The notes under the pieces: generated by a model
What the model saw: only the letters and a program-made list of their open reading frames with translations
The model's database searches: none
What the model was told of the DNA's origin: nothing
Source: Pseudomonas sp. 102515
GTDB taxonomy: Bacteria; Pseudomonadota; Gammaproteobacteria; Pseudomonadales; Pseudomonadaceae
NCBI RefSeq assembly: GCF_031085165.1
Contig: NZ_JAVHTY010000002.1
Coordinates: forward strand, 558,001-622,000
DNA: 64,000 nucleotides
Direction: 5' to 3'
Program-made: the position numbers and the translations under genes
In this document: positions 1 to 11,059 of the stretch, one piece after another
Layout: each line of letters opens with the position of its first letter
How positions within the stretch are numbered: position 1 is the first letter of the stretch

Positions 1-562
1 GGTCGGTGAGGATGCGATAGTCGGTGTGCAGGTGGTTGAGCAACTGGTCGCGTGAGAGCACCTTGCCGGGGTGCTGGGCGAGGGTGGCCAGCAGGCGGAA
101 TTCCACCGGGGTCAGCTCCAGGGGCCGGCCGTTGAAGCTGGCCTGGTAGGTTTCGGCGTCCAGCTGCAGGCCGCTGGGCGCGGGTGGGCCGCCCGGCACG
201 CTGCTGCGGCGCAGCACGGCCTTGACCCGGGCCACCACCTCGCGTGGGCTGAAGGGTTTGCAGATGTAGTCGTCGGCGCCCAGTTCCAGGCCGAGCAGGC
301 GGTCGATCTCGTCGACCCGGGCGGTGACCATGATGATCGGCAGGGCGCTGAAGGCGCGTACCGCGCGGCAGACCTCCAGGCCGTCGAGGCCGGGCAGCAT
401 CAGGTCGAGCAGCAGCAGGTCGGGCGGTGTGGCGCGGATGGCGGCCAGGGCCTGTTCGCCGTCGGCGTGCCAGTCGCAGGTGAAGCCGGCGGCCATGAGG
501 TAGTCACCCAGCAGGGCGGCGAGCTTGGGTTCGTCCTCCACCAGCAGGATGGTCTGGTTCAT
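1..562 (-). CDS. baeR: BaeR-like response regulator (C-terminus cut by window edge)
   Basis: OmpR/PhoB-family DNA-binding response regulator, the output partner of the adjacent sensor kinase. The N-terminus begins [14 protein letters not shown]; the phospho-acceptor Asp lies in [13 protein letters not shown] and the switch Lys in [11 protein letters not shown] winged-helix domain starts after residue 125 ([14 protein letters not shown]) and continues out of the window, so only about 187 of the usual 230-240 residues are visible. The start codon overlaps the kinase stop as ATGA, indicating translational coupling. It is the last visible gene of the efflux operon, which suggests it activates that operon. 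The BaeR assignment rests on context plus the BaeS-like partner; another OmpR-family name is possible. Confidence 0.85.
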   Translation of the reverse strand, partial: MNQTILLVEDEPKLAALLGDYLMAAGFTCDWHADGEQALAAIRATPPDLLLLDLMLPGLDGLEVCRAVRAFSALPIIMVTARVDEIDRLLGLELGADDYICKPFSPREVVARVKAVLRRSSVPGGPPAPSGLQLDAETYQASFNGRPLELTPVEFRLLATLAQHPGKVLSRDQLLNHLHTDYRILTD

Positions 563-1968
563 GCCGGACTCCGGTCAGCGAGGGCGGGCAACCGGAGTTC
601 GAGCCAGAGGCCGCCAAGCGCAGAGGCCTGGGCCTGCAGCTGTCCGCCGTGGACCTCGGCGATACCGCGGCAGATGGCCAGGCCCAGGCCGGCGCCGCCA
701 CTGCGACGACTGCGCGAGCCTTCGACGCGGTAGAAGCGCTCGAACAGCCGCTCGCGGTCGGCTGCGGGAACGCCGGGCGCGGAGTCCTGAAGATCGACCT
801 GCAGCAGGTTGCCGACCTGGCGCGCGGCGAGATGCACCTGGCCAGGGGCCTCGGTGTACCTGAGGCTGTTCTCCAGCAGGTTGTAGAACAGCTGGCCCAG
901 GCGCGCCTCGTCGCCGCGGATCAGCAGCGGGGTGTCCGGCAGCTCCAGTCGCAGCTCCAGGCCGGCCTGGCGATAGCGCGGGCGCCAGGCATCGGCGGTC
1001 AGCGCCAGCAGGGTCGCCAGGTCCAGCGGTTCGTGGCGGTAGGTGGGGCCACCCACCTCGGCCAGGGACAGTTCGAAGAGATCGTCCACCAGCTTGTTCA
1101 GCGAGCCGACCTCGGTCTGCAGTGACTTCAGCCCGCCGACATCCAGCGGGCGGATCCCATCCTCCATGGCTTCCAGTTCACCCCTGAGCACCGCCAGGGG
1201 CGTACGCAACTCGTGGGAGATGTCGGCCATGAAGGCGCGGCGCTGCAGCTCGTTGCTGGCCAGTACGCGGGCCAGGCGGTTGAAGTCCTGGGCCAGCTGA
1301 CCGGCCTCGTCGGCGGAGCGGATGGGCAGCTGGATGCCGTAGTCGCCGGCCGCCAGGCGATGGGTGGCGGCGGCCACGGTCCGGATCGGCCGCAACAGGG
1401 TGCGGGCGATCCACCAGGCCAGGGCGGCGGCCAGCAGCAGGCAGACGAAGGCGATCACCAGGCTGGAGCGGATCTGGCTCTGCTGGAAGCGGCGGTCGCC
1501 GTCGCTGATGACGGCCTCGAAGGGCGTCAGGGCCAGCCAGCCGACGACCTGGCCCTGCCGGTGGATGGCTCGCAACAGCGGGACGGGCGGCAGGTCGCGA
1601 AAGCCGATCAGGTAGCGATGCTCGGCATCCAGCAGCGAGAAGCGCAGAAAGGCGCCGGTGAGATCCGACACCGGCGGGGAGGGGCGGACGCTGGTATTCG
1701 CGGGGAATTCCGGTCGCAGCAGCTGGATCCAGGCCTCGGGCGGGTGCTGGTTGAGCAGGAAATCCCAGTTGCCATGCTCGGCGTAGGCGTGCTCGAAGCG
1801 CGGCACCAGGGCATCCAGCCGCTGTTCGGCCTGGCCGTTGAGATAGCCGAGGAAATCCCGCGAGAAACTCAGGTAGGAAGCCCAGGCCATGCCCAGCACG
1901 GCAAAGGCGCAGAGCGCCAGGGCGGCGAGGAAGACCTTGGCGGAGAGGGACAGGCGAAGCAGGCCCAT
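559..1968 (-). CDS. baeS: BaeS-like sensor histidine kinase
   Basis: Inner-membrane sensor kinase of 469 residues. TM1 is at about residues 8-30, followed by a periplasmic sensor loop, TM2 near 165-187, a HAMP segment, and a HisKA domain with the phospho-accepting His in [16 protein letters not shown]. The HATPase_c domain has its N box in [13 protein letters not shown], a BaeS-typical G1 box (DSAPGVP) and a G2 box ([12 protein letters not shown]). I start it at [11 protein letters not shown] because the longer open frame upstream runs through the opmB gene. It lies 53 bp after opmB and overlaps baeR by 4 bp, so stimulus sensing and pump synthesis are encoded in one transcript. In enterobacteria BaeSR responds to envelope stress and drives mdtABC; the same logic is inferred here. 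Confidence 0.88.
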   Translation of the reverse strand: MGLLRLSLSAKVFLAALALCAFAVLGMAWASYLSFSRDFLGYLNGQAEQRLDALVPRFEHAYAEHGNWDFLLNQHPPEAWIQLLRPEFPANTSVRPSPPVSDLTGAFLRFSLLDAEHRYLIGFRDLPPVPLLRAIHRQGQVVGWLALTPFEAVISDGDRRFQQSQIRSSLVIAFVCLLLAAALAWWIARTLLRPIRTVAAATHRLAAGDYGIQLPIRSADEAGQLAQDFNRLARVLASNELQRRAFMADISHELRTPLAVLRGELEAMEDGIRPLDVGGLKSLQTEVGSLNKLVDDLFELSLAEVGGPTYRHEPLDLATLLALTADAWRPRYRQAGLELRLELPDTPLLIRGDEARLGQLFYNLLENSLRYTEAPGQVHLAARQVGNLLQVDLQDSAPGVPAADRERLFERFYRVEGSRSRRSGGAGLGLAICRGIAEVHGGQLQAQASALGGLWLELRLPALADRSPA

Positions 1969-2021
1969 GCGGATCTCGACGGCGGAAGGTAGGGGCACGC
2001 TAGCAGCTCCAGGGGTGGCTG

Positions 2022-3458
2022 TCAGGGGGCATCGGCCAGGCGTGCGGCCTGCCAGTCGCCACCCAGGGCCATCTGCAGCTGCACGCTGGTCACCAGCTGG
2101 CTGGATTCCAGCTGCAGCAGGCTCTGCTCCTGGCTCAGCTGGGTCGCCTGGGTGGTGGCCACGTCCAGGTAGTCGATGATGCCGGCCTCGTACTGGTCGC
2201 GGGTCACGCTGGCCGAGTCGCGGGCGGCGGCCACGGCGCGGCGCTGGGCGGCGAGTTCGGGGCCGAGCACGTGCAGCGCCACCAGGTCGTCCTCCACCTC
2301 GCCCAGGGCGGTGAGCACCGTCTGGCGGTAGCTGGCCACCTTGGCGTCGTAGGCGGCGCGGGCCTGGTCGACGCTCGCGCGGGTGGCACCGAAGTCGAAC
2401 AGGGTGCCGGAGAGCGTCGGGCCCAGCGACCAGAAGCGGCTCGGCGTCTTGAACAGCTCGCCGAGCAGGCTGCTCTGGTAGCCGCCGCTGGCGCTCAGGG
2501 TGAGGTCCGGGTAGTAGGCGGCGGTGGCCACGCCGATGGCGTCGTTGGCGGCGGCCACCTGGCGCTCGGCCTGGGCGATGTCCGGGCGGCGCTCCAGCAG
2601 GGCGGTGGGCAGGCCGGCGGGAATGTCCGGCAGCCGCGCCTGCCACCGGCGATCCACGGCCAGGGCGAAGGCCGCCGGTGGCTTGCCCAGCAGCAGGGCG
2701 ATGGCGTGTTCCAGCTGGGTGCGCTGGGTGGTCAGGGCCAGCCGATTGGCGTCGGCGCTTTCCAGCTGGGTCCGCGCCTGGGCGAGATCGGCACGGGAGG
2801 CGAGCTGTTCGTCGTACTTGTTCTGGATCACCGCGAGGTAGCGCCGGTAATCGGCCAGGGTCTGGTCATAGAGCGCCAGGCGCCGATCCAGCACGCGCAG
2901 CTGGAAGTAGTCCTGGGCCAGCTCCGCCTGGGCGCTGAGGGTGGCGTTGGCCAGCTCGGCGGCGCTGGCCTGGGCACTGGCGCGGTCCTCTTCCAGGGTG
3001 CGGCGCAGCCTGCCCCAGAGGTCCAGGTCCCAGCTCAGGCCGAGGCTCAGGCTGTCGGCGTTCCTGACCGTGGCGCTGCTGGCACTGGTACTGCCGCTGT
3101 CGCTGCTGCTGGCGTTCTCGCTGCGGGTGGTCTTGGCGTCCAGGGTGACGCTGGGCAGGGTCTCGGCGCGGCTCTCGCGGACCAGGGCGCGGGCCTGGCG
3201 ATAGAGCGCCTGGTACTGGGCGATATTCTGGTTGGAGACCGCCACCTGGGCCAGCAGCGCATCGAGCTGGGGATCGTCGTAGCGTTGCCACCAGGCGCCC
3301 TTGGCCTGGTCGTCGCGCGGACGGGCGGCCTTCCAGCCGGCCGCTTCCTTGAATTGCGCCGACAGCGGGGCGCTGGGTCGCTGGTAGTCGGGCCCGACGG
3401 TGCAGCCGGTGAGCAGGGTCAGCAGGAGCAGCGGGGGCAGGGCACGCAGGAGCGGCAT
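2022..3458 (-). CDS. opmB: Outer-membrane efflux channel lipoprotein (OpmB/OprM family)
   Basis: TolC-like outer-membrane factor of the NodT/OprM family, 478 residues. The signal peptide ends in a lipobox (LLTLLTGC, Cys19), followed by the family start TVGPDYQRP. Two outer-membrane efflux repeats follow, with typical ALLERRPDIAQAERQ and AAYYPDLTLSASGGY motifs. A Ser-rich tract near residues 115-130 (SSSDSGSTSASSA) sits in the region expected to form an extracellular loop and looks expanded relative to usual members. It begins 5 bp after muxC, so the tripartite pump carries its own exit duct. The gene symbol follows P. aeruginosa muxABC-opmB. Confidence 0.9.
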   Translation of the reverse strand: MPLLRALPPLLLLTLLTGCTVGPDYQRPSAPLSAQFKEAAGWKAARPRDDQAKGAWWQRYDDPQLDALLAQVAVSNQNIAQYQALYRQARALVRESRAETLPSVTLDAKTTRSENASSSDSGSTSASSATVRNADSLSLGLSWDLDLWGRLRRTLEEDRASAQASAAELANATLSAQAELAQDYFQLRVLDRRLALYDQTLADYRRYLAVIQNKYDEQLASRADLAQARTQLESADANRLALTTQRTQLEHAIALLLGKPPAAFALAVDRRWQARLPDIPAGLPTALLERRPDIAQAERQVAAANDAIGVATAAYYPDLTLSASGGYQSSLLGELFKTPSRFWSLGPTLSGTLFDFGATRASVDQARAAYDAKVASYRQTVLTALGEVEDDLVALHVLGPELAAQRRAVAAARDSASVTRDQYEAGIIDYLDVATTQATQLSQEQSLLQLESSQLVTSVQLQMALGGDWQAARLADAP

Positions 3459-3463
3459 GGTCG

Positions 3464-6400
3464 TTACCTTCGGGCCGCGGCGCGGCGCAGATGCTGGCGC
3501 CAGAACCGGCGGCTGGCGCGGCTCAGGCGGTCGAGACAGAGGAATACCACCGGGGTGGTGAAGAGGGTCAGCACCTGGCTCAGGGCCAGGCCGCCGACGA
3601 TGGCCAGGCCCAGGGGCTGGCGCAGGGCGTCGTCGCCGCCGCTGCCCAGCGCCAGCGGCAGGGCGCCGAAGAAGGCGGCCAGGGTTGTCATCAGGATTGG
3701 CCGGAATCTCAGGCGGCAGGCCTCGCGGATGGAGCCCTCGGGTGAGAGGCCACGGTCGCGCTCGGCCACCAGGGCGAAGTCCACCAGCAGGATGGCGTTC
3801 TTCTTGACGATGCCGATCAGCAGCAGGATGCCGATCAGGGCGATGAGGGTCAGCTGGGTGCCGGTCGCCAGCAGCAGCAACAGGGCGCCCACCCCGGCCG
3901 ACGGCAGGGTGGAGAGGATGGTCAGCGGGTGGATGTAGCTCTCGTAGAGCATGCCCAGCACCAGGTAGATGGCCGCCAGCGCCGCGGCCACCAGCCAGGG
4001 AATCTGCGCGACCAGGGTGGCGAAGGCCTGGGCGGTGCCCTGGAAGCCGGACTGGATCTCCCGCGGCAGGCCGACCCTGACCAGCGCCGCCTGGGTCGCC
4101 GCCTCGGCTTGTTCCAGGGACACCCCGTCGGCCAGGTTGAAGGCCAGGGTACTGGTCGCCATCTGGCCCTGGTGCGCCACCGTCAGGGGCGCGTTGCCGC
4201 CGGCGAAACGGGCGAAGGCGGCGAGCGGGACCTGGCCACCGCCGCTGGTCACCACGTACAGCTGCTTGAGCACCTCCGGGTCCTGGGTGTAGGCCGGCGC
4301 CAGCCCCAGCACCACGTGGTACTGGTTGAGGGTGCGATAGAGGGTGGCGACCTGGCGCTGGCTGAAGGCGTTGTCGAGGAAGGTATCGAGTTCCTCGACG
4401 GTCACCCCCAGGCGGCTGGCCGCGGCGCGGTCGATCTCCAGGCGCACCTCCTGGCCGCCGTTCTGCGCATCGGAATCCACCCCGGTGAGTTCCGGCAGGG
4501 CCTTGAAGGCGGCTTCCACCCTGGGCGTCCAGCTGCGCAATGCTTCGAGGTCGTCGGCCTGCAGGCTGAATTGATAGGTGGCGTTGGCGCTGCGCCCCCC
4601 GACCCGCAGATCCTGGGCTGGCATGAGGAACAGCTGGATGCCGGCGTGGCGGCTGCCGAGCTGGCTGAGGCGATTGGCGATCCGCTGGGCGCTGTCCTTT
4701 CGCTCGCCGTAGTTTTTGAGGCGGATGAAGAATTGCGCGGAGTTGCGCGAGCCGAACATGCCACCGCCGGTGGAAGCCATCACCGCCGCCACGTCGGGAT
4801 CACGACGCAAGCTGGCGGCAATCTCCTTCACATAGGGCGCCAGGGCCTGGTAGGAGATGCTCTGGTCGGCGCGGATGGCGCCGAGCACCACCCCGGTGTC
4901 CTGGTCCGGAAAGAAGCCCTTGGGCACCACCACATAGAGGTAGACGTTGAGCACCACGGTGAGCGCCAGGCTCGCCAGGGTCAGCAGCGGGTGGCGCAGG
5001 ACCCAATCCAGGCCGCGCAGATAGCCGCCTTGCAGGCGCGCGAGGCCGTTCTCGATCCACCGATAGGGCGTCGGCACCGGCGCCGTGGGTGAGCGCTCGC
5101 GCAGCACCCGCGCGCAGAGCATGGGGGTGAGGGTCAGCGACAGCAGCATGGAGATGACCAGCGCCACGCTGAGGGTCACGGCGAATTCGCGGAACAGCCG
5201 GCCGACGATGCCACCCATGAGCAGCAGCGGGATGAAGACGGCGATCAGCGAGAGGGTCATCGACAGCACGGTGAAGGCCACCTCGCGGCCGCCGATCAGT
5301 GCCGCGCGCAGCGGCCCGCGGCCCAGCTCGCGGTGGCGGGTGACGTTCTCCAGCACCACGATGGCGTCGTCCACCACGAACCCGGTGGCGATGATCAGCG
5401 CCATCAGCGACAGGTTGTCCAGGCTGTAGTCGAGCAGGTACATGACCGCGCAGGTGCCGATCAGCGACAGCGGCAGGGCCACGGCGGGTACCAGGGTGGC
5501 CCGCAGGTCGCGCAGGAAGACGAACACCACCGCGATCACCAGCAGCACCGCCACCAGCAGGGTCTCCTCGGTGGAGTGCAGCGAGGCGCGGATGCTGGCC
5601 GAGCGGTCGATCACCGGTACCAGGTCCACGTCGCCCGGTACCAAGGCCTGCAGCGCCGGCAGCTGGGCCTTGATGGCGTCCAGGGTCTGCAGCATGTTGG
5701 CGCCAGCCTGGCGGGTGACGCCCAGGGTCACCGAGGGCTGGCCGTTCAGCGAGCCGCTGACGTAGACGTCCTCGACCGTGGCGTAGACCCGCGCCACGTC
5801 GCTCAGCCGCACCGCGGCGCCTTGCTGGTAGCCGACGATCAGCGGCGCATAGTCCGCCGCCTGCTCCAGCTGGCCATTGCTCTCGATGGACCAGGTCTGG
5901 CCCTCGGCGTGCAGCACGCCCTTGGCGCCATGGGTGGTGGCGTTGGCGATGGCCGCGCGCACGCTGTCCAGGGCGATGCCGGCATGGGCCAGTTGCTGGG
6001 GCTGCAGGTCGATGCGGATCGCCGGCAGCGAACTGCCGCGGATCGACACCTGGCCGACGCCCTGCACCTGGGCGATCTTCTGCTGCAGGATGCTCGACGC
6101 CAGGTCATAGAGTTCGCCCGGGCTGCGCGTGTTGGACGTCAGCGCCAGCATCAGGATCGGCGATTCCGTGGGGTTGGCCTTGCGATAGGTCGGCAGGCTG
6201 GGCATGCCGCTGGGCAGCAGGCTGCGGGCGGCGTTGATGCCGGCCTGGACGTCGCGGGCGGCACCGTCGATGTTGCGCGACAGGTCGAATTGCAGGATCA
6301 GGGTGGCGGAGCCCTGGCTGCTGCTGGAGGTCAGCTCGGTGACTCCGGCGATCTGGCCGAGGCTGCGCTCCAGCGGCGTGGCCACGGTGGCGGCCATGGT

Positions 6401-6571
6401 CTCGGGACTGGCGCCCGGCAGACTGGCGCTGACTACGAGGGTGGGGAAGTCCACCTTGGGCAGGGGCGCCACCGGCAAGCGGGCGTAGCCGAGCAGGCCG
6501 AGCAGCAGCACCGCCAGACTCAGCAACAGGGTGGCGACCGGCTTGAGCACGAACAGGCGGATGGGATTCAT
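3464..6571 (-). CDS. muxC: RND efflux transporter subunit MuxC/MdtC
   Basis: Inner-membrane resistance-nodulation-division transporter of 1035 residues, the usual HAE1 length. It is predicted to have 12 TM helices and two large periplasmic loops. The proton-relay Asp pair lies in TM4 ([15 protein letters not shown]), and the repeat-2 signature [15 protein letters not shown] is present. The start opens with [17 protein letters not shown], matching the cytoplasmic N-terminus of MdtC. It overlaps muxB by 4 bp (ATGA). MdtB/MdtC-type pumps work as heterotrimers with both RND proteins, and the tandem arrangement fits that. The likely role is proton-driven export of antibiotics or bile-like detergents; the substrate cannot be read from sequence. 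Confidence 0.93.
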   Translation of the reverse strand: MNPIRLFVLKPVATLLLSLAVLLLGLLGYARLPVAPLPKVDFPTLVVSASLPGASPETMAATVATPLERSLGQIAGVTELTSSSSQGSATLILQFDLSRNIDGAARDVQAGINAARSLLPSGMPSLPTYRKANPTESPILMLALTSNTRSPGELYDLASSILQQKIAQVQGVGQVSIRGSSLPAIRIDLQPQQLAHAGIALDSVRAAIANATTHGAKGVLHAEGQTWSIESNGQLEQAADYAPLIVGYQQGAAVRLSDVARVYATVEDVYVSGSLNGQPSVTLGVTRQAGANMLQTLDAIKAQLPALQALVPGDVDLVPVIDRSASIRASLHSTEETLLVAVLLVIAVVFVFLRDLRATLVPAVALPLSLIGTCAVMYLLDYSLDNLSLMALIIATGFVVDDAIVVLENVTRHRELGRGPLRAALIGGREVAFTVLSMTLSLIAVFIPLLLMGGIVGRLFREFAVTLSVALVISMLLSLTLTPMLCARVLRERSPTAPVPTPYRWIENGLARLQGGYLRGLDWVLRHPLLTLASLALTVVLNVYLYVVVPKGFFPDQDTGVVLGAIRADQSISYQALAPYVKEIAASLRRDPDVAAVMASTGGGMFGSRNSAQFFIRLKNYGERKDSAQRIANRLSQLGSRHAGIQLFLMPAQDLRVGGRSANATYQFSLQADDLEALRSWTPRVEAAFKALPELTGVDSDAQNGGQEVRLEIDRAAASRLGVTVEELDTFLDNAFSQRQVATLYRTLNQYHVVLGLAPAYTQDPEVLKQLYVVTSGGGQVPLAAFARFAGGNAPLTVAHQGQMATSTLAFNLADGVSLEQAEAATQAALVRVGLPREIQSGFQGTAQAFATLVAQIPWLVAAALAAIYLVLGMLYESYIHPLTILSTLPSAGVGALLLLLATGTQLTLIALIGILLLIGIVKKNAILLVDFALVAERDRGLSPEGSIREACRLRFRPILMTTLAAFFGALPLALGSGGDDALRQPLGLAIVGGLALSQVLTLFTTPVVFLCLDRLSRASRRFWRQHLRRAAARR

Positions 6572-9500
6572 CGTCCGCCGCTCCGCTGCCAGCGCCGTCC
6601 CAGCCGCTCGCCGAGGCTATCGAAGACCAGGTAGATCACCGGCGTGGTGTAGAGCGTCAGCACCTGGCTGACCAGCAGCCCGCCGACGATCACCAGCCCC
6701 AGTGGCCGACGCAGCTCGGCACCGGAGCCACTGGCGAACATCAAGGGCAGGGCGCCGAGCAGGGCGGCCAGGGTGGTCATCAGGATGGGTCTCAGGCGCA
6801 GCAGGCAGGCGCGGTGGATGGCTTCCCGCGGCGCCAGGTGCAGTTGCTGGCGTCCTTCGAGGGCGAAGTCCACCATCATGATGGCGTTCTTCTTGACAAT
6901 GCCGATCAGCAGCACCACGCCGATCAGGGCGATCAGGGAAAACTCGGTGCCGGTCAGCAACAGGAGCGCCAGGGCGCCGATGGCCGCCGAGGGCAGGGTG
7001 GAGAGGATGGTCACCGGGTGGATGAAGCTCTCGTAGAGCACCCCCAGCACGATGTACATCACCACCACCGCGGCCAGGATCAGCCACAGGGTATTGCTGG
7101 CCGCCCGCTGGAAGGCCTGGGCCGCGCCCTGGTACCTCAGGGTGACGCTGCTCGGCGCCTGGGCCTCGTTGAGGCACTGGGCGATGGCCTGTTGCGCCTG
7201 CTCCAGGGAGTAGCCGTCGGCTAGGTTGAAGGACAGCGTCACCGCCGGGAATTGCCCCAGGCGCGTCAGTGCCAGGGCGCCGGGGCGCTGCTCGATGCGG
7301 GCGATGTCGGTGAGGCGCACCAGGCCCTTGGGACCGCTGCTCGTGGCTGTCGTACTAGTGCTATTGCTATTGCTATTGCTATTGCTCTTGCTGGTGCTGG
7401 CCGTGGCGGTGATCGCCGGCGCCAGATAGATGTCGCCGAAGGCCGCCGGGGTCTGCCGGAAGGCACCGGGCACCTGCAGCACCACCCGGTACTGGTTGGC
7501 CTGGGTGAAGATGGTGGAGATCAGCCGCTGGCCGAAGGCGTTGTAGAGCGCGGTGTCCACGTCTGCCGCGGTGATGCCGAAGCGCGCAGCGGCGGTGCGG
7601 TTCAGCTCCACCTGGGCGGTGAGGCCCTGGTCTTCCAAGTCATCGAGCACGTCGCGCAGCTCCGGCCGTGCCTGCAGACGCGGCATCAGCCGCGGCAGCA
7701 GAGCGGCCAGCCGGGTGCCGTCGGCATCGTCCAGGGTGAGCTGGTACTGGCTGGGCGTGAGCTGGTCGTCCACCGTCAGCTCCTGGTTGGCCACCAGGTC
7801 CAGGCGAATGCCGGCGACGCCTGCGGCGGCCTGCTTGAGGCGCTGGATGATGGCCGGCGCCCGCTCGCTGCGCTCGTCGAAGGGCTTGAGCTGGATCTGC
7901 AGGCGGCCCTGGTTGAGGGTGGCGTTGCTGCCGTCGACACCGATGGTCGAGGTCACCGTGGCCACCGCCGGATCGGCCAGCACCCTTTGCACCAGCGCCT
8001 GCTGGCGGCGTGCCATGGCATCGAAGGAGACATCCTGGGAGGCGCGGGTGAAACCGACGATCAGTCCGGTGTCTTCGCCGGGAAAGAAGCCCTTGGGCAC
8101 CAGCAGATAGAGCAGGGCGGTCAGCGCCACGGTGGCCATGGCCACCAGCAGGGTCAGCCGCTGATGTTCCAGCACCACGCCCAGGGTGCGGTCGTAACCC
8201 GCGACCAGGCGCTCGAATTGCCGTTCGCCCCAGCGCGCGAAGCGGCTCTGGCGCTCCGGCGGCACGTGCTGAAGCAGCCGGCCGCAGAGCATCGGCGTAA
8301 GCGTCAGGGAGACGAACATGGAGACCAGGATGGCCACCGCCAGCGTGATGGCGAATTCGCGGAACAGCCGGCCCACCACGTCGCCCATGAACAGCAGCGG
8401 GATCAGCACGGCGATCAGCGAGAAGGTCAGGGAGATGATGGTGAAGCCGATCTCCCGCGAACCGCGCAGCGCCGCCTGCAGCGGCGGCTCGCCCTCTTCC
8501 AGGTGGCGGGCGATGTTCTCCACCACCACGATGGCGTCGTCGATGACGAAGCCGGTGGCGATGGTCAGGGCCATCAGCGTCAGGTTGTTCAGCGAGAAGC
8601 CGGCCAGGTACATCACGCCAAAGGTGCCCACCAGCGACAGCGGTACCGCCAGACTGGGGATCAGGGTGGCGGTGAGGTTGCGCAGGAACAGGAAGGTCAC
8701 CATGACCACCAGGGCGATGGACAGCAGCAATTCGAACTGCACGTCGGAAAGCGAGGCGCGGATGGTCTGGGTGCGGTCGGCCAGCACCGTCGGCTGGACG
8801 TTGTCGGGCAGGGCCGCGCGCAGCGTGGGAAGCTGCGCCTGGATGGCGTCGACCACGCCGATGACATTGGCCCCCGGCTGGCGCTGGATGTTGATGACGA
8901 TGGCCGGCCGGCCGTTGGCCGTGGCCGCCAGGTAGGCGTTCTCCGGCGCCTCCTCGGCGGTGGCCACGTCCTTGAGGCGCAGGGCGGCGCCGTCCGTGTA
9001 GCTGAGCACCAGCTCGCCGTACTCGGCGGCGCTGCGCAACTGGTCGTTGGCGTCGATGGTGATGGAGTGGTCCGGGCCGTCGAAGCCGCCCTTGGAGCCG
9101 TTGACGTTGGCGGCGTTGACCACCGTGTAGACGTCTTCCAGGGTCAGGCCATGGGCGGCCAGGGCCTTGGGGTCGACGTCGATGCGCACCGCCGGCTGCT
9201 GGCCGCCGGCCAGGCTCACCAGGCCGACCCCGGAGATCTGCGCCAGCTTCAGCGCCAGGCGGGTGTTGACCAGGTCCTGCACCTGGGTCAGCGGCAGGCT
9301 GTCGGAGGTGGCGGCCAGGGTCAGCACCGGGGCGTCGGCGGGATTGACCTTCTTGTAGGTGGGCGGATTGGGCAGGTCGTCCGGCAGATAGCTGTTGGCG
9401 GCGTTGATCGCGGCCTGCACCTCCTGCTCGGCGACGTCCAGCGACAGGCTGAGATCGAACTTCAGGGTAATGACCGAGGCGCCGGCCGAGCTGGTGGAGT

Positions 9501-9741
9501 ACTGCTGCGCCAGGCCGGCCATCTGCCCCAGCTGGCGCTCCAGCGGCGCGGTCACCGCGGTGGCCAGCACCTTGGCGCTCGCGCCGGGATAGAGGGTGGT
9601 CACCTGGATGATGGGGTAGTCCACCTCCGGTAGCGCCGAGATGGGCAGCAAGCGATAGCCGAGAAGGCCGGCGAACAGCACCGCCACCATCAGCAGCACC
9701 GTCGCCACCGGCCGCTGGATGAACAACCGTGAGGGATTCAT
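6568..9741 (-). CDS. muxB: RND efflux transporter subunit MuxB/MdtB
   Basis: Second HAE1-type RND transporter, 1057 residues, starting [17 protein letters not shown]. The TM4 proton-relay motif ([15 protein letters not shown]) and the C-terminal [15 protein letters not shown] signature are intact. It sits between muxA and muxC with 4-bp overlaps on both sides. One oddity is a low-complexity Ser/Asn/Thr insertion at roughly residues 775-805, including four perfect Ser-Asn units coded by a hexanucleotide repeat. It falls between two conserved periplasmic segments (GDIYLAPAI and [14 protein letters not shown]) and probably accounts for the extra length. Function should follow the MdtB partner role in a heterotrimeric pump. 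Confidence 0.93.
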   Translation of the reverse strand: MNPSRLFIQRPVATVLLMVAVLFAGLLGYRLLPISALPEVDYPIIQVTTLYPGASAKVLATAVTAPLERQLGQMAGLAQQYSTSSAGASVITLKFDLSLSLDVAEQEVQAAINAANSYLPDDLPNPPTYKKVNPADAPVLTLAATSDSLPLTQVQDLVNTRLALKLAQISGVGLVSLAGGQQPAVRIDVDPKALAAHGLTLEDVYTVVNAANVNGSKGGFDGPDHSITIDANDQLRSAAEYGELVLSYTDGAALRLKDVATAEEAPENAYLAATANGRPAIVINIQRQPGANVIGVVDAIQAQLPTLRAALPDNVQPTVLADRTQTIRASLSDVQFELLLSIALVVMVTFLFLRNLTATLIPSLAVPLSLVGTFGVMYLAGFSLNNLTLMALTIATGFVIDDAIVVVENIARHLEEGEPPLQAALRGSREIGFTIISLTFSLIAVLIPLLFMGDVVGRLFREFAITLAVAILVSMFVSLTLTPMLCGRLLQHVPPERQSRFARWGERQFERLVAGYDRTLGVVLEHQRLTLLVAMATVALTALLYLLVPKGFFPGEDTGLIVGFTRASQDVSFDAMARRQQALVQRVLADPAVATVTSTIGVDGSNATLNQGRLQIQLKPFDERSERAPAIIQRLKQAAAGVAGIRLDLVANQELTVDDQLTPSQYQLTLDDADGTRLAALLPRLMPRLQARPELRDVLDDLEDQGLTAQVELNRTAAARFGITAADVDTALYNAFGQRLISTIFTQANQYRVVLQVPGAFRQTPAAFGDIYLAPAITATASTSKSNSNSNSNSTSTTATSSGPKGLVRLTDIARIEQRPGALALTRLGQFPAVTLSFNLADGYSLEQAQQAIAQCLNEAQAPSSVTLRYQGAAQAFQRAASNTLWLILAAVVVMYIVLGVLYESFIHPVTILSTLPSAAIGALALLLLTGTEFSLIALIGVVLLIGIVKKNAIMMVDFALEGRQQLHLAPREAIHRACLLRLRPILMTTLAALLGALPLMFASGSGAELRRPLGLVIVGGLLVSQVLTLYTTPVIYLVFDSLGERLGRRWQRSGGR
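7357..7392. repeat. Hexanucleotide tandem repeat inside muxB
   Basis: Four perfect copies of ATTGCT (7363-7386) are flanked by degenerate copies AGTGCT and CTTGCT. On the coding strand the unit is AGCAAT, encoding Ser-Asn. Because the unit is 6 bp, copy-number change adds or removes residues without shifting the frame. Seen directly. Confidence 0.9.
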
Positions 9742-10922
9742 GGGCGGGCGTCCGCCGCTGGCGCGCCTTCCACGCGGACCTGGGCGCCGTCGCGCAGGTG
9801 GTCGATGCCAAGGATGACCACCCGCTCATCGCCCGCGAGTCCCTGGGTGATGGCCACTCGGTCGCCCAGTGCCGGCCCGGTGGTCACGCCGCGTCTTTGC
9901 ACCCTGTCATCGGCGCCCACCACATAGACGAAGCTGCCGTCGCTGCCCAGCTGCACCGCGGCGGCAGGGACCACCACGGCGTTCTTCAGGGTGTCGGTTT
10001 GCAGGCGCACGTTGACGAACTGGTTGGGGTAGAGCTTCTCGTCCGGGTTGGCGAACAGCGCCTTGAGCTTGAGGCTGCCGGTGCTGGTGTCGATCTCGTT
10101 GCTGATGAACTTCAGCGTGCCCTCGGCCAGCGTCGTGCTGTCCAGCTGGCCCAGCGCGGTGACCGGCAGCGCCTGGCCCTGGCGGACCTTGGGCAGTAGG
10201 CTGGCGAGCGCCGCCTGGGGCAGGCTGAAGGTCACGGCGATGGGATCGGTCTGGGTGATGCTGACGAGGCCGGTGGTGTCGCCGGCCGCCAGGTAGTTGC
10301 CCGGATCCACCAGGCGCAGGCCGACGTAGCCCTCCAGCGGCGCCGTGATACGCGCGTACTGCAGGTTCAACTGGGCGGCGGCGATCTGCGCCTGGTCCGC
10401 CTGCACCGCGCCCTGGTACTGGCCCACGGTGGCGACCTGGGTGTCCAGCTCCTGTTTGGCCAGGGAATCCTTGGCCACCAGTCGGCGATAGCGTTCCAGG
10501 GTCAACTGGGCACTCTTGAGCTGCGCCTGGTTCTGCGCCAGGTCACCGCGATACTGGTCCAGGGTGGCCTGGTAGGGCCGCGGATCGATCTGCGCCAGGA
10601 GCTGGCCTTTCTTCACCCGCTGGCCTTCGGTGAAGAACACCTGCTCCAGCTGACCGGCCACCCGGGTGGTCACCGTCACGCTGGCGTTGGCCACCACGGT
10701 GCCCAGGGCGGTGAGGGTGACCGGCACATCGGCGTGCCCGGCCTGCCCCACCGCGACGGTGATCGGCTGGCCTTGCCCCGCGGCAGCGCCCCAGGCCCGA
10801 CCGCCATGGCTGCCTTGCGCAGCGCTACCGTCGTCCGTCGAACGCCTGTGCAGCACCAGCCCCAGCGCCACGGCGGCACCGACCAAGACAACGACGACGA
10901 GAATGCGGGATTTCCTGCTCAT
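9738..10922 (-). CDS. muxA: RND pump periplasmic adaptor MuxA/MdtA
   Basis: Membrane-fusion protein of 394 residues linking the RND transporters to the outer-membrane channel. An N-terminal membrane anchor (residues 7-24, [18 protein letters not shown]) lacks a lipobox Cys. It is followed by a first lipoyl half ([20 protein letters not shown]), an alpha-hairpin with [19 protein letters not shown], a second lipoyl half, and a beta-barrel with [15 protein letters not shown]. It is the first gene of the mux operon and overlaps muxB by 4 bp. The upstream region should carry the BaeR-controlled promoter, but I could not point to a convincing BaeR box. MuxA versus MdtA is only a naming choice. Confidence 0.92.
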   Translation of the reverse strand: MSRKSRILVVVVLVGAAVALGLVLHRRSTDDGSAAQGSHGGRAWGAAAGQGQPITVAVGQAGHADVPVTLTALGTVVANASVTVTTRVAGQLEQVFFTEGQRVKKGQLLAQIDPRPYQATLDQYRGDLAQNQAQLKSAQLTLERYRRLVAKDSLAKQELDTQVATVGQYQGAVQADQAQIAAAQLNLQYARITAPLEGYVGLRLVDPGNYLAAGDTTGLVSITQTDPIAVTFSLPQAALASLLPKVRQGQALPVTALGQLDSTTLAEGTLKFISNEIDTSTGSLKLKALFANPDEKLYPNQFVNVRLQTDTLKNAVVVPAAAVQLGSDGSFVYVVGADDRVQRRGVTTGPALGDRVAITQGLAGDERVVILGIDHLRDGAQVRVEGAPAADARP

Positions 10923-11004
10923 GCCTGCCAGACCTGACTGAGATGGAGGTCAGGCTGCTGGGCAAATGTGCAGGAAATATGGAAAGGACGTTCAGCCGTC
11001 CAGG

Positions 11005-11035
11005 TAGGTTGCGGCTGAACGCAGCGAAGCCCAGC
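11005..11035. repeat. REP-like half element
   Basis: The stretch beginning TAGGTTGCGGCTGAACGCAG and ending in GCGAAGCCCAGC resembles the GTAGGTTGGGCTGAG...GCGAAGCCCAAC elements at 15.7 and 21.7 kb. It lies in the 140-bp gap between muxA and the GST gene. Only one arm is present here. Confidence 0.5.
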
Positions 11036-11059
11036 GGCCCCGCTGCTTTCTGGTCCGCG

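Noticed and set aside
3929-5092. Long plus-strand open frames opposite muxC and muxB (also 5333-6634 and 7252-9633)
   Set aside because: They mirror the codon structure of the pump genes; composition is Gly/Gln/His/Arg-rich with no domain, and no ribosome sites were found. High GC lengthens antisense frames.
7357-7392. On/off phase variation of muxB
   Set aside because: The repeat unit is 6 bp, so slippage cannot shift the frame.
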